Positions 25,051 to 32,724 of a stretch of 64,000 bases of DNA are shown here, in pieces (position 1 is the first letter of the stretch; the number at the start of each line of letters is the position of its first letter). The stretch comes from Acidobacteriota bacterium. GTDB lineage: Bacteria; Acidobacteriota; Vicinamibacteria; Vicinamibacterales; UBA2999. The notes beneath the pieces were generated by a model, which saw only the letters and a program-made list of their open reading frames with translations, did no database searches and was not told where the DNA came from. The stretch lies in assembly GCA_016192845.1 (NCBI GenBank), contig JACPTI010000042.1, positions 1 to 64,000 of the forward strand. Direction: 5' to 3'. A program made the translations under genes and the position numbers.

Positions 25051-26886
25051 ATGACGAAGCTGCGAACCCTGCTCCTGGTTGGAGCGGCCAGTCTGCTGTT
25101 CATGACGGGGGCGCGGGCCGCCGACCACGCGCTCACCGGCGCAATCGCCTCCTCGTCTGGAGAGAAGCTGGACGGGGTCACGGTCTACGCGAAGATGGAA
25201 GGCTCCACCGTCACGACCAGCGTCTACACCGACGAGAGCGGTAGCTACTACTTCCCGCCGCTGCCGGCCGGCAAGTACCGCGTCTGGGCCCAGGCGCTCG
25301 GGTTCGAGACCGCCAGGAGCACGGTGGATCTCTCCGGGGCTCGCCGCCAGAACCTCGTGCTGCAGCCGATGACCGACCCGGAGCGCCGCATCCGCCAGAT
25401 GCCGAGCGAGATGCTGGCGGTGGCGTTGCCGGAAGCCACCCCAGACGAGGCCCGGATCAAGAAGATCTTCATGAACAATTGCACCGGCTGTCACCCACCG
25501 AGCTACATGTTGCAGTTCCGCTTCGACGAAGCCGGCTGGAACAAGATCATCGATCTGATGAAGGTGGTGCCCAATACCGGGGTGTACCCTGGGCCCGGCG
25601 CCAGAGCCAACCAGATCATCGCGCGCAATCAGAAGGAGCTGGCGGCCTACCTGGCGCGCGCGCGCGGGCCCGGTGAGACGTCGATGAAGTTCCCGCCGCG
25701 CCCGCGGCCGACGGGCGAAGCGGCGCGGGTCGTGTGGAAGATCTACGACCTGCCGCTCAACCCTGACGCCGGCATCGGGACCAAGTACAACGACAACGAC
25801 GGGTCCATCGACTGGGCGCTCGGACCGCCGTCCAAGCTCGGCGAACTGCCGCATGACGGCGCCATGGGGCTCGACGGGAACCTGTACTACACCGTGAACA
25901 ACCCCAACCGGGGCGTCACGATCGGCAAGGTCGACGGCAGGACCGGCGAGGTCACGTACCTCAAAGTCGACGGGCGCAACGGCGAGGCGGCCACCGCACA
26001 CGGGCTGACGCGCGACGCGCAGGGGAACTTCTGGTTCGACGTCAATCCCGGCCGCCGCGGTCTGGGCAAGCTCGATCCGAAGACGGGCAAGATCACCGTG
26101 TACCAGACGCCAGCCGAGATGACTCCGCTCGGCGGCGCCGTGACGCTCGACGTCGACGGCAAGGGGAAGATCTGGGCGTCGGCGCCGGAAGGCGCGGTAC
26201 GCTTCGATCCCGTCACGGAGACGTTCACGGCGTTCCGCTCCGTCACCTCGAAGAGCCCGAAGGGAAGCGTCGCCACCTACGGCGCGGCCGGCGACCGCGA
26301 CGGCAACGGCTGGTGGGCGCAGATGGCGCTCGACACGATCGGCACGGCCAACGTCCGGACCGGCGAGGTGTCGGAGATCAAGCTCTCGCCGATCACCGCC
26401 GAGATGGAGCGGATCAAGCCGGAGGACCGGGAGTTCTACTCCAACTTCAACGAGCTGACCTTCGGCACACCGGTTCCCTGGTCGCAGGGGCCGCGGCGCA
26501 TGGGCACCGACAAGAACGCCGACGTGCTGTGGGTCGGGAACTCGTGGGGCGCGTCGCTGACGCGGATCGACACGAAGACGCGCGAGACGACGATCATTCC
26601 GCTGCCCAGTCCCGCGCTGCTGCCGTATCACATTGCCGTGGACAGCCGGCACAACGCGTGGGGGAATTCCTGGACGGCGGATCAGCTGTTCAAGTACGAC
26701 CCGGCGGCGAAGCGGTTCACGCTCTTCGACCTGCCGGTGCACGGCACGGAGACCCGCCACATCTCGCTCCTCGAGCGCGACGGCGCGCTGCACGTCGTGG
26801 TGCCGATCTACCGGTCGAACCAGATGGGCGTGATGACGCCGCGCAGCGATCGGGAGCTGGCGGCCCTCCGCGCGCAGGCGCGGTAG
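25051..26886 (+). CDS. Exported regulatory-domain / haem / Vgb-like propeller protein
   Basis: The 611-residue protein has a signal peptide (residues 1-23), a CarboxypepD_reg domain (about 25-105; GSYYFPPLPAGKYRVWAQAL), a haem site CTGCHPPS near 147 and a propeller from about 270 with blades such as GNFWFDVNPG, GKIWASAPEG and DVLWVGNSWGA. It is a paralogue of 1948 and 40077. It is transcribed with the cytochrome c gene upstream, which supports a role in exported electron transfer. The propeller fold resembles virginiamycin B lyase, but the substrate is unknown. Confidence 0.86.
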   Translation: MTKLRTLLLVGAASLLFMTGARAADHALTGAIASSSGEKLDGVTVYAKMEGSTVTTSVYTDESGSYYFPPLPAGKYRVWAQALGFETARSTVDLSGARRQNLVLQPMTDPERRIRQMPSEMLAVALPEATPDEARIKKIFMNNCTGCHPPSYMLQFRFDEAGWNKIIDLMKVVPNTGVYPGPGARANQIIARNQKELAAYLARARGPGETSMKFPPRPRPTGEAARVVWKIYDLPLNPDAGIGTKYNDNDGSIDWALGPPSKLGELPHDGAMGLDGNLYYTVNNPNRGVTIGKVDGRTGEVTYLKVDGRNGEAATAHGLTRDAQGNFWFDVNPGRRGLGKLDPKTGKITVYQTPAEMTPLGGAVTLDVDGKGKIWASAPEGAVRFDPVTETFTAFRSVTSKSPKGSVATYGAAGDRDGNGWWAQMALDTIGTANVRTGEVSEIKLSPITAEMERIKPEDREFYSNFNELTFGTPVPWSQGPRRMGTDKNADVLWVGNSWGASLTRIDTKTRETTIIPLPSPALLPYHIAVDSRHNAWGNSWTADQLFKYDPAAKRFTLFDLPVHGTETRHISLLERDGALHVVVPIYRSNQMGVMTPRSDRELAALRAQAR

Positions 26887-26913
26887 CCTACCTCTGCGGG
26901 CGCGCCGCGCAGT

Positions 26914-27011
26914 GTCTACCGGAACGGCTTGACGCCGTTCCTTGGTGGTCTACCGGGAACGGCTTGACGCCGTTCCTTGGTGGTCTACCGGGAACGGCTT
27001 GACGCCGGTCC
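26914..27011. repeat. Three tandem 35-bp units, each a hairpin
   Basis: Units starting GTCTACCGG lie at 26914, 26948 and 26983 (the last is partial). Each contains the perfect inverted repeat GGAACGGC-TTGAC-GCCGTTCC except the third, which is diverged. They lie after the propeller gene stop and may end its transcript. Confidence 0.85.
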
Positions 27012-27065
27012 GGGGCCAGCGCGGCGCGCCCGGATCTCTCCTATCGTCCTCGCGGGCTGCAGCAC

Positions 27066-27247
27066 ATCGAGGAGACGCATTCGCTGCGAAAAGCGGCTCC
27101 GCAGGCCGGAAAAACGCTGCTCCGGCCTATCGTCCCCGCACGCGGCGTTGGGGCCCATCCCAACGCCCTGTCGTTGGCCTGCGCAGCGTTTTTCGTGCGA
27201 TCGGAACGGCCTGCTCCGAACGCTTTTCTCGCGAATGCGTCTCCTCG
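27066..27247. other. Long intergenic inverted structure
   Basis: A 17-bp perfect inverted repeat (CGAGGAGACGCATTCGC at 27066-27082 and its complement at 27231-27247) encloses further pairing arms (AAAACGCTGC / GCAGCGTTTT, CCAACGCC / GGCGTTGG). It is flanked by direct CGGCGCGCCCGG copies at about 27023 and 27281. There is no convincing gene from 26887 to about 27534. It could be a degenerate repeat element or a structured RNA. Confidence 0.5.
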
Positions 27248-27534
27248 ACGTGATTCGTCAGGCCGGTTCGAGCTGAGCGCGGCGCGCCCGGCACCTTATT
27301 CCTCTCCTCGGCTACACGGCAAGGCCGCCAGTCGCCCCTGGTGTTATGTAGTTCTGCATATTCCATATTCCGGCTGGGGCGTGTGCACGCGCAACGCGAA
27401 GTGTTGATGGATAACGACTTCCGGCTGATTGTCTGATTGGCCGTGTCGGCGCTACACTGCAGCGGTCGCACGCGTATCTGTCTATATAGTTCTGCCGACC
27501 ACTTGCCAGACGCCGGAAGTAACGCGGACGATGA

Positions 27535-27763
27535 CGTGAATAAGGTAGCGTGGTTCATCGCACCGGTTCTGGGCCTTGCCTCCATGGTGATACCCGTGCT
27601 CGTCTGGCCACCAGCGACCCCGTACGACGCTCCTTTATTTCCGTTGTTACGCAATGCACAGGAGTATCTTGGCTTGGGGCAGCTAGTTTTGTTCTTTGTC
27701 ACCGGCGCGGTCCTTGGCTTGTTCAACGACAGGTTTCCGTGTTTCGCGGGGAGGCACAGATGA
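27535..27763 (+). CDS. Possible small membrane protein
   Basis: From a GTG at 27535 the frame gives about 75 residues with two hydrophobic segments (FIAPVLGLASMVIPVLVW, LGLGQLVLFFVTGAVLGLF). It overlaps the start of the next gene by 4 bases, which supports it as the first gene of that operon. No family was recognised and the start is uncertain. Confidence 0.4.
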
Positions 27764-28380
27764 TCAAGTACGCAGCGTTGGCGCTGGTTTTCTTCCTGGC
27801 CTTCGGTCTGAACGCGCTCGCGCAGGAGCGGATGGGACCCATCCCTCCCGGCCAGATGACCGACGCGCAGAAGAAGGCGGCCGCGGATCATGCGGCGGCG
27901 CGCGGATCGCTGACGGGGCCGTGGAACGTGCTGCTGCGCAGCCCGGACCTCATGGGGCGCGTGCGCGGCCTGAGCGATTACGTGCGGTTCAACGGCCCGC
28001 TGCCGCCGCGGCTCTCCGAGTTCGTGATTCTCGTCACGGCGCGGCAGTGGTCGCAGCCCTACGAGTGGAACGCCCACTATCCGCTCGCCCTCAAGGGCGG
28101 CCTCAATCCCGAGATCGCCAAGGCGATCGCCGACGGCCGCCGTCCCCACGGCATGGCGGAGGATGAAGAAATTCTGTACGACTTCTGCACCGAGCTGCTC
28201 CAGAATCGCAGCGTGAGCGACGCGACCTACGCGCGCGCGGTCGCAAAGTTCGGCGAGCGCGGCCTCCTCGACACCATCGGCCTCATGGGTCACTACTCGC
28301 TGATTGCGATGGTGCTCAACACGGCGCGCACGCCGGTGCCGCCCGGTGGGCCGCCGCCGCTCGCGCGGTTTCCGCAGTAG
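27760..28380 (+). CDS. Exported carboxymuconolactone decarboxylase-family protein
   Basis: The 206-residue protein has a signal peptide (residues 1-21, cleaved after ALA). The CMD/AhpD-like helical domain follows (LPPRLSEFVILVTARQWSQP, YEWNAHYPLALKGGL, YDFCTELL). It has a single Cys rather than the CxxC of AhpD, so peroxidase activity is doubtful. The C-terminal VLNTARTPVPPGG matches the paralogue at 53330. It is followed 8 bases later by a VOC-family gene and is likely co-transcribed with it. GGGGAGG supports the ATG. Confidence 0.85.
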   Translation: MIKYAALALVFFLAFGLNALAQERMGPIPPGQMTDAQKKAAADHAAARGSLTGPWNVLLRSPDLMGRVRGLSDYVRFNGPLPPRLSEFVILVTARQWSQPYEWNAHYPLALKGGLNPEIAKAIADGRRPHGMAEDEEILYDFCTELLQNRSVSDATYARAVAKFGERGLLDTIGLMGHYSLIAMVLNTARTPVPPGGPPPLARFPQ

Positions 28381-28387
28381 GACGCCG

Positions 28388-29110
28388 ATGGCGGTCGAGA
28401 CGCTGACCTTCGATCAGGTGCACCTGGGCGTTCCCGATCCCGAGGGCGCGGCGCGCTGGTACGTGCAGACGCTCGGGGCGGCGCCGGGCGAGCACGTCGA
28501 TCGCGTCTGGTTCGGCGCGGTGCGGGTGATCTTCCTGAAGAACGAGTCACCCGCGCCGAGCGACGGCGCCGCCATCGACCACTTCGCGCTCTCGTACGCC
28601 GACGCGGCGGCACAGACGAACGCGTTCGCGGACGCGGGCGTCCGCGTGACAACGCCGCCATCGGACCGTCCCGGCCTCGGGACGTACGCGTTCATCGAGG
28701 ACCCGTGGGGGTCGAAGATCCAGCTCGTCGAGGATCCGGAGCGGCTCGGCTTCCATCACGTCCATCTGCGGGTGCCGGATCCCGATGCGGCGCGACGCTG
28801 GTATCTGGAACGGTTTGGCGGCACGCGCGCGCTGCACAAGGGACGGCTGGACGGCCTGCAGTACGGCGACGTCTGGGTGTTCCTGGACGCGGGCGCCGCG
28901 CCGCCCAGCCGCGGACACGCGATCGACCACGTCGGGTGGCGCACGGCCGACCTGCGGGCGAAGGCCGCTGAGCTGAAGGGCAAAGGCGTGACGTTCACGT
29001 CCGAGCCGTACGCCGGCCCGCAGGCGCCGCACGCACCGGTGCTGATGTCGTTTACCGAAGATCCCTGGGGCGTGAAGATCGAGCTCCTGCAGCGCCGTCC
29101 TTCTTTGTGA
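28388..29110 (+). CDS. Two-domain VOC (glyoxalase/dioxygenase-fold) protein
   Basis: The 240-residue protein contains two tandem VOC domains (about 6-120 and 122-237). Candidate metal ligands are His in QVHLGVP and HHVHLRVP, His in IDHFALS and IDHVGWR, and Glu in YAFIEDPWG and SFTEDPWGVKIEL. The pattern fits metal-dependent isomerases, dioxygenases or glyoxalases, with the exact reaction unknown. It is cytoplasmic (no signal) and sits between the CMD and amidohydrolase genes. Confidence 0.85.
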   Translation: MAVETLTFDQVHLGVPDPEGAARWYVQTLGAAPGEHVDRVWFGAVRVIFLKNESPAPSDGAAIDHFALSYADAAAQTNAFADAGVRVTTPPSDRPGLGTYAFIEDPWGSKIQLVEDPERLGFHHVHLRVPDPDAARRWYLERFGGTRALHKGRLDGLQYGDVWVFLDAGAAPPSRGHAIDHVGWRTADLRAKAAELKGKGVTFTSEPYAGPQAPHAPVLMSFTEDPWGVKIELLQRRPSL

Positions 29111-29133
29111 GCTTCGCGACCTTCCTGTGTCAA

Positions 29134-29180
29134 ATCAGCCCCAACGGGGGTGGCGTCGCGCCTGCGCGCTGGGGTGCCAG
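29134..29180. repeat. Diverged family B element
   Basis: CAGCCCCAACGGGG and GCGCCTGCGCGCTGGGGTGC arms lie in the short gap before the amidohydrolase. They are recognisable but degraded. Confidence 0.5.
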
Positions 29181-29267
29181 TTGCGCTATCATGCCGGGCG
29201 ATTCTTCGCCTCGAGGAGCTCGGGGCGCGCAACGGTCCCGGCCGGCTTTCGCACAAGGAGACTCGAT

Positions 29268-30578
29268 ATGTTCCGTATCTCCACACACATCGTCGTTGGA
29301 TGGCTTTCGGCGCTGGTGCTGACGGGCAGCCTCGGCTCGACGCGGTCGGCCGCCCAGGCGCCACCCGACGGAGCGGTCACCGCGCTGACCGGCGTCCGCA
29401 TCATCGACGGCACCGGCCGCCCGGCAATCGAACGCGGCACCATCGTGATGAGCGGCGGGCGCATCACGGCGGCCGGCGCGTCCGTGCAGGTGCCCGCGGG
29501 GGCCACCCGGGTCGACTTTGCCGGGAAGACCGTCATGCCCGGGATGATCAACGCGCACGCGCACGTCCAGAACCAGACGAAGTCGATGCCGATGCGGGAC
29601 GACCTGGTCCGGCGGCTGCGCCTGTACGCGTCGTACGGCATAACCACTGCGGTCAGCCTCGGTCAGGTCTCCACCGGGGAGCAGGCCGAAGTGATCCGGC
29701 TGCGGGACGAGCAGGATCGGGGCGCGCTCGATCGTGCGCGCGTGTACACCTCCGGCCCAAGCATCCGCGGGCTCAAGACGGTCGAGGAGGTGCGGCAGGC
29801 CGTCGACCGCTACGTCGACCAGAAGGTCGACCGCATCAAGACGCACGTCACGCCGCAGATGACGCCTGACCAGTACGCCGCGCTCATCGACCAGGCGCAC
29901 AGGCGCGGCCTGCGGGTCGCGGCCCACATCTTCACGCTGGACGAGGCGAAGATGGTGCTGGAGCGCGGCGTCGACCTGATCGCGCACAGCGTCCGCGACC
30001 GGGACGTGGACCAGGCGTTCATCAACCAGTTGAAAGACCGCAACGTCGGCTACATCCCGACGCTCACGCGCGACCTGTCGCTCGTCGTCTACCAGTCGAC
30101 CCCCGCGTTCTTCAAGGAGCCGTTCTTCCAGCGCGGAATGGCGGTCTACCGCGAGCAGGTCGAGATGATCAGCCAGGCGGCCTTCCAGCAGAAGATGCGC
30201 GAGAACCCGCAGACCAAGGTCATCGAGAAGGCGCTCGAGCAGGGCACGCGCAACCTGAAGCTGCTGTCCGATGCCGGCGTGACGATCGCCATGGGCACCG
30301 ACAGCGGCACGGATGAGGGGCGCTGGCAGGGGTATTTCGAGCAGGTCGAGGTGGAGATGATGGTGAAGGCTGGGCTTACGCCGATGCAGGCGATTGTGGC
30401 CGCGACCGGCGCCGCGGCGCAGGTCTCCCGACTCGATCACCTCGGCACGATCGCCATCGGCAAGGCGGCCGATCTCCTCGTGCTCGACGCCAACCCGCTG
30501 CAGGACATCCGCAACCTGCGGCAGATCAACTCGGTGTGGATCGCCGGGCGGCGCATGGGGACGACGGGAACGAATTAA
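29268..30578 (+). CDS. Exported amidohydrolase-family protein
   Basis: The 436-residue protein has a signal peptide (about 1-30) and the amidohydrolase metal sites: HxH in INAHAHV, His in AAHIFT, His in IAHSVRD and Asp in MGTDSGTDEG. The C-terminal strand (IAIGKAADLLVLDANP) is also typical. The carbamylated Lys may be KTHVTP. Family members hydrolyse amides or cyclic imides; close relatives in Acidobacteria are unassigned. The start at 29268 is preceded by AAGGAG 7 bases upstream. A word-repeat hairpin follows the stop. Confidence 0.87.
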   Translation: MFRISTHIVVGWLSALVLTGSLGSTRSAAQAPPDGAVTALTGVRIIDGTGRPAIERGTIVMSGGRITAAGASVQVPAGATRVDFAGKTVMPGMINAHAHVQNQTKSMPMRDDLVRRLRLYASYGITTAVSLGQVSTGEQAEVIRLRDEQDRGALDRARVYTSGPSIRGLKTVEEVRQAVDRYVDQKVDRIKTHVTPQMTPDQYAALIDQAHRRGLRVAAHIFTLDEAKMVLERGVDLIAHSVRDRDVDQAFINQLKDRNVGYIPTLTRDLSLVVYQSTPAFFKEPFFQRGMAVYREQVEMISQAAFQQKMRENPQTKVIEKALEQGTRNLKLLSDAGVTIAMGTDSGTDEGRWQGYFEQVEVEMMVKAGLTPMQAIVAATGAAAQVSRLDHLGTIAIGKAADLLVLDANPLQDIRNLRQINSVWIAGRRMGTTGTN

Positions 30579-30581
30579 TCG

Positions 30582-30652
30582 AGTAGGCAGTAGGCAGTAG
30601 GCAGAAGTTCTCGGTTTTTGCTGCTACTGCCTACTGCCTACTGCCTACTGAA
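30582..30652. repeat. Word-repeat hairpin (GTAGGCA / TGCCTAC)
   Basis: Three GTAGGCA words pair with three CTGCCTACTG words across a T-rich loop. It is a likely terminator after the amidohydrolase. The same words end the gap at 59387-59400. Confidence 0.8.
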
Positions 30653-30670
30653 AACCAGACGGAGGGGGGT

Positions 30671-31507
30671 ATGCGCCGCATGTCACTGTCTGCGCGAGTC
30701 GCTGTGTACACCAGTGCCGTGGTCGCCGCGGCCTGCCTCTGGGCGACCGAGCGCGTGGTCGGCCAGGAAAGCCGCACCGGTACCGGCGGCGCGAATCTCC
30801 AGCTGGTCGACGACCTCGTCGTCGGCAACCGCATCCTGGCGAACGAGGGCATCCTCGACGGGCTCGGCCACATCAGCGTGCGCCACGACCAGCGCCCGGA
30901 CCGCTTCCTGCTGTCGCGCGATCTGGCGCCCGCGCTCGTGACCGCCGCCGACCTCGTCGAGTACGACCTGGACGGCAATCCCGTGAACGCGCAGGCGCCC
31001 CGGGGCTACCAGGAGCGGTTCATCCACGCGGCGATCTACCGGGCACGGCCCGATGTCCGGTCGGTCGTACACGCGCACACGCCGTCGGTGCTGACGTTTG
31101 CGGTCTCGACCATCCCGCTGCGGCCCATCTACCACATGGCGTCGTTCCTCGTGCCCGGCGTGCCGATGTACGAGATCCGGAAGGTTGCCGGACACCAGGG
31201 GATGCTCGTCAACGACATGCGCACCGGCACCGCGCTCGCGCAGGCGCTGGGCGACAAGGCGGTTGCGCTCATGCGCGGGCACGGCTACGTGGCGGTCGGC
31301 CCCGACATTCCCGAGGCGGTCAGCCGCAGCATCTTCCTCGACGTGAACGCGCGCGTCCAGCTGCAGGCGATCGGCCTGGGCGGCACCGTGAACTACCTCA
31401 CGGCCGCGGACGTCGGACCGGGCGGCGGCCAGACGGCGCAGCCCAGCCAGACGACGCAGTACCCGCGGAGCTGGGCGTTCTGGAAAGAGCGCGCGATGGG
31501 CAGATGA
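30671..31507 (+). CDS. Exported class II aldolase/adducin-family protein
   Basis: The 278-residue protein has an N-terminal signal peptide (residues 1-31, RMSLSARVAVYTSAVVAAAC) followed by the class II aldolase fold. Zinc ligands are His-x-His in VVHAHTPS and His in RGHGYVAVG; the GHISVRH segment is the usual substrate loop. Such enzymes (fuculose-phosphate aldolase type) are normally cytosolic, so export is unusual. GGAGGGGG is 3 bases before the ATG. It shares an operon with the exported RidA-like gene 9 bases downstream. Confidence 0.85.
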   Translation: MRRMSLSARVAVYTSAVVAAACLWATERVVGQESRTGTGGANLQLVDDLVVGNRILANEGILDGLGHISVRHDQRPDRFLLSRDLAPALVTAADLVEYDLDGNPVNAQAPRGYQERFIHAAIYRARPDVRSVVHAHTPSVLTFAVSTIPLRPIYHMASFLVPGVPMYEIRKVAGHQGMLVNDMRTGTALAQALGDKAVALMRGHGYVAVGPDIPEAVSRSIFLDVNARVQLQAIGLGGTVNYLTAADVGPGGGQTAQPSQTTQYPRSWAFWKERAMGR

Positions 31508-31516
31508 GGAGGGCGT

Positions 31517-32011
31517 ATGGCCAGTAGATCCGCTCGCGTGGCGGTCGTCGCCGGCCTCGCGGGCCTGACGGCCGGCGTCGCGGCCACGCTGATCGTGCAG
31601 GGTCCGGAATCGGTGGCCGCGCAGGCACCGGTCCGCCGCGTCATCCGTCCCGAGCGCGCCCCGAATACCGGCCTGCCGTTCAGCCCCGGGATTCTTGTCG
31701 GCAACACGCTGTACGTGGCCGGCCACCTGGGCCGCGACCCGGTCACCTCGCAGCTGGCGCGGGGCGGCATCGAAGCCGAGACGCGCCAGGCGCTCGCCAA
31801 CATCGGCGAGGTCCTCAAGGCCGCAGGGATGAGCTTCCGGGACGTGACGACGGTGACGGCCTACATCGCCGACTTCAAGGAGTTCGACCGCTTCAACGCG
31901 GTGTACCGCGAGTTCTTTCCAAAAGATCCACCGGCGCGCGCGACGGTGCAGGTGGCGGCGCTCAACGCCGGCGCGCGCGTGGAGCTCCAGATGATTGCGG
32001 TGAGACCCTAG
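31517..32011 (+). CDS. Exported RidA (YjgF/YER057c/UK114) family protein
   Basis: The 164-residue protein has a signal peptide (about 1-35, VAVVAGLAGLTAGVAATLIV) followed by a complete RidA domain (PFSPGILVGNTLYVAGHLG, conserved Arg in ALNAGARVELQMIAV). RidA deaminates reactive enamine/imine intermediates in the cytoplasm; an exported form suggests a different substrate. It overlaps the convergent DUF1080-like gene by 4 bases. Confidence 0.85.
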   Translation: MASRSARVAVVAGLAGLTAGVAATLIVQGPESVAAQAPVRRVIRPERAPNTGLPFSPGILVGNTLYVAGHLGRDPVTSQLARGGIEAETRQALANIGEVLKAAGMSFRDVTTVTAYIADFKEFDRFNAVYREFFPKDPPARATVQVAALNAGARVELQMIAVRP

Positions 32012-32586
32012 CGGAGCTCACGGATCCGGACATTGCGGTACCGCACGAGGCCTCCGGCCGCTTGCAGCGCGACCGGGCCGCGCGCGTACTTCGTATCGGT
32101 CGCCTCGGCGATGAGCGTGCCGTTGAGGCGCGCACTGAGCCGCGGCCCGCGGGCGGTGATTTCCACGGTCGTCCAGCGGTTTCCGGCATCGTATTTCACG
32201 AGCGGCGTCGCGACGTTGACGATCGAGCCGGTGCGCCCGGACTGATCCTTGCGCTCGTCGTTGATGTTCAGCTCGTACCCGTTCTGGATCCCGGGATCCT
32301 TGGGATCCGTGACGCGGAACATGAAGCCGGCATTCGACTCGGGCCTGACCCAGACTTCCGCCCGCAGCTCGAAGTCGCCGTATGTCGCCTTCGAGACCAG
32401 ATAGCCTCTCGGCATGTCGGCCTCGATGACGCCATCGACCACGCGCCAGTTGGCATTACCCGTTACCACGAATTGATCGAGGCTCTTCCCGTCGAAGAGC
32501 GCCACCCACCCGGCGTCGCTTTGTCCGGCGAATGCCGTGACACCGGTGAGCAGGAGGACAACGAACACGGCGGATGAACGCATCAT
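32008..32586 (-). CDS. Exported DUF1080 (3-keto-disaccharide hydrolase-like) protein
   Basis: The 192-residue protein has a signal peptide (residues 1-20). The domain opens WVALFDGKSLDQFVVTG, then [20 protein letters not shown] and GRTGSIVNVATPLVKYDAGN, all typical of the DUF1080 concanavalin-like family. Some members hydrolyse 3-keto-glycosides; the role here is inferred only. The start is the first of two adjacent ATGs with AAGGAG upstream. Its 3' end overlaps the RidA-like gene tail to tail. Confidence 0.85.
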   Translation of the reverse strand: MMRSSAVFVVLLLTGVTAFAGQSDAGWVALFDGKSLDQFVVTGNANWRVVDGVIEADMPRGYLVSKATYGDFELRAEVWVRPESNAGFMFRVTDPKDPGIQNGYELNINDERKDQSGRTGSIVNVATPLVKYDAGNRWTTVEITARGPRLSARLNGTLIAEATDTKYARGPVALQAAGGLVRYRNVRIRELR

Positions 32587-32724
32587 GATGACTCCTTGAG
32601 GGGCAGCATCATACCGCACGCGCGCTCGATAACGACGCGCGCTCGCGCCTTGACGCTCCCTGTGGCCCGGCCTAGACTACCCGCTATTCTTCGGTCAATC
32701 GTCCACGGGCTTACGGAGGATTCC

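Noticed and set aside
26914..27011. A possible CRISPR array
   Set aside because: The units are head-to-tail with no unique spacers, only three copies, and no cas genes nearby.
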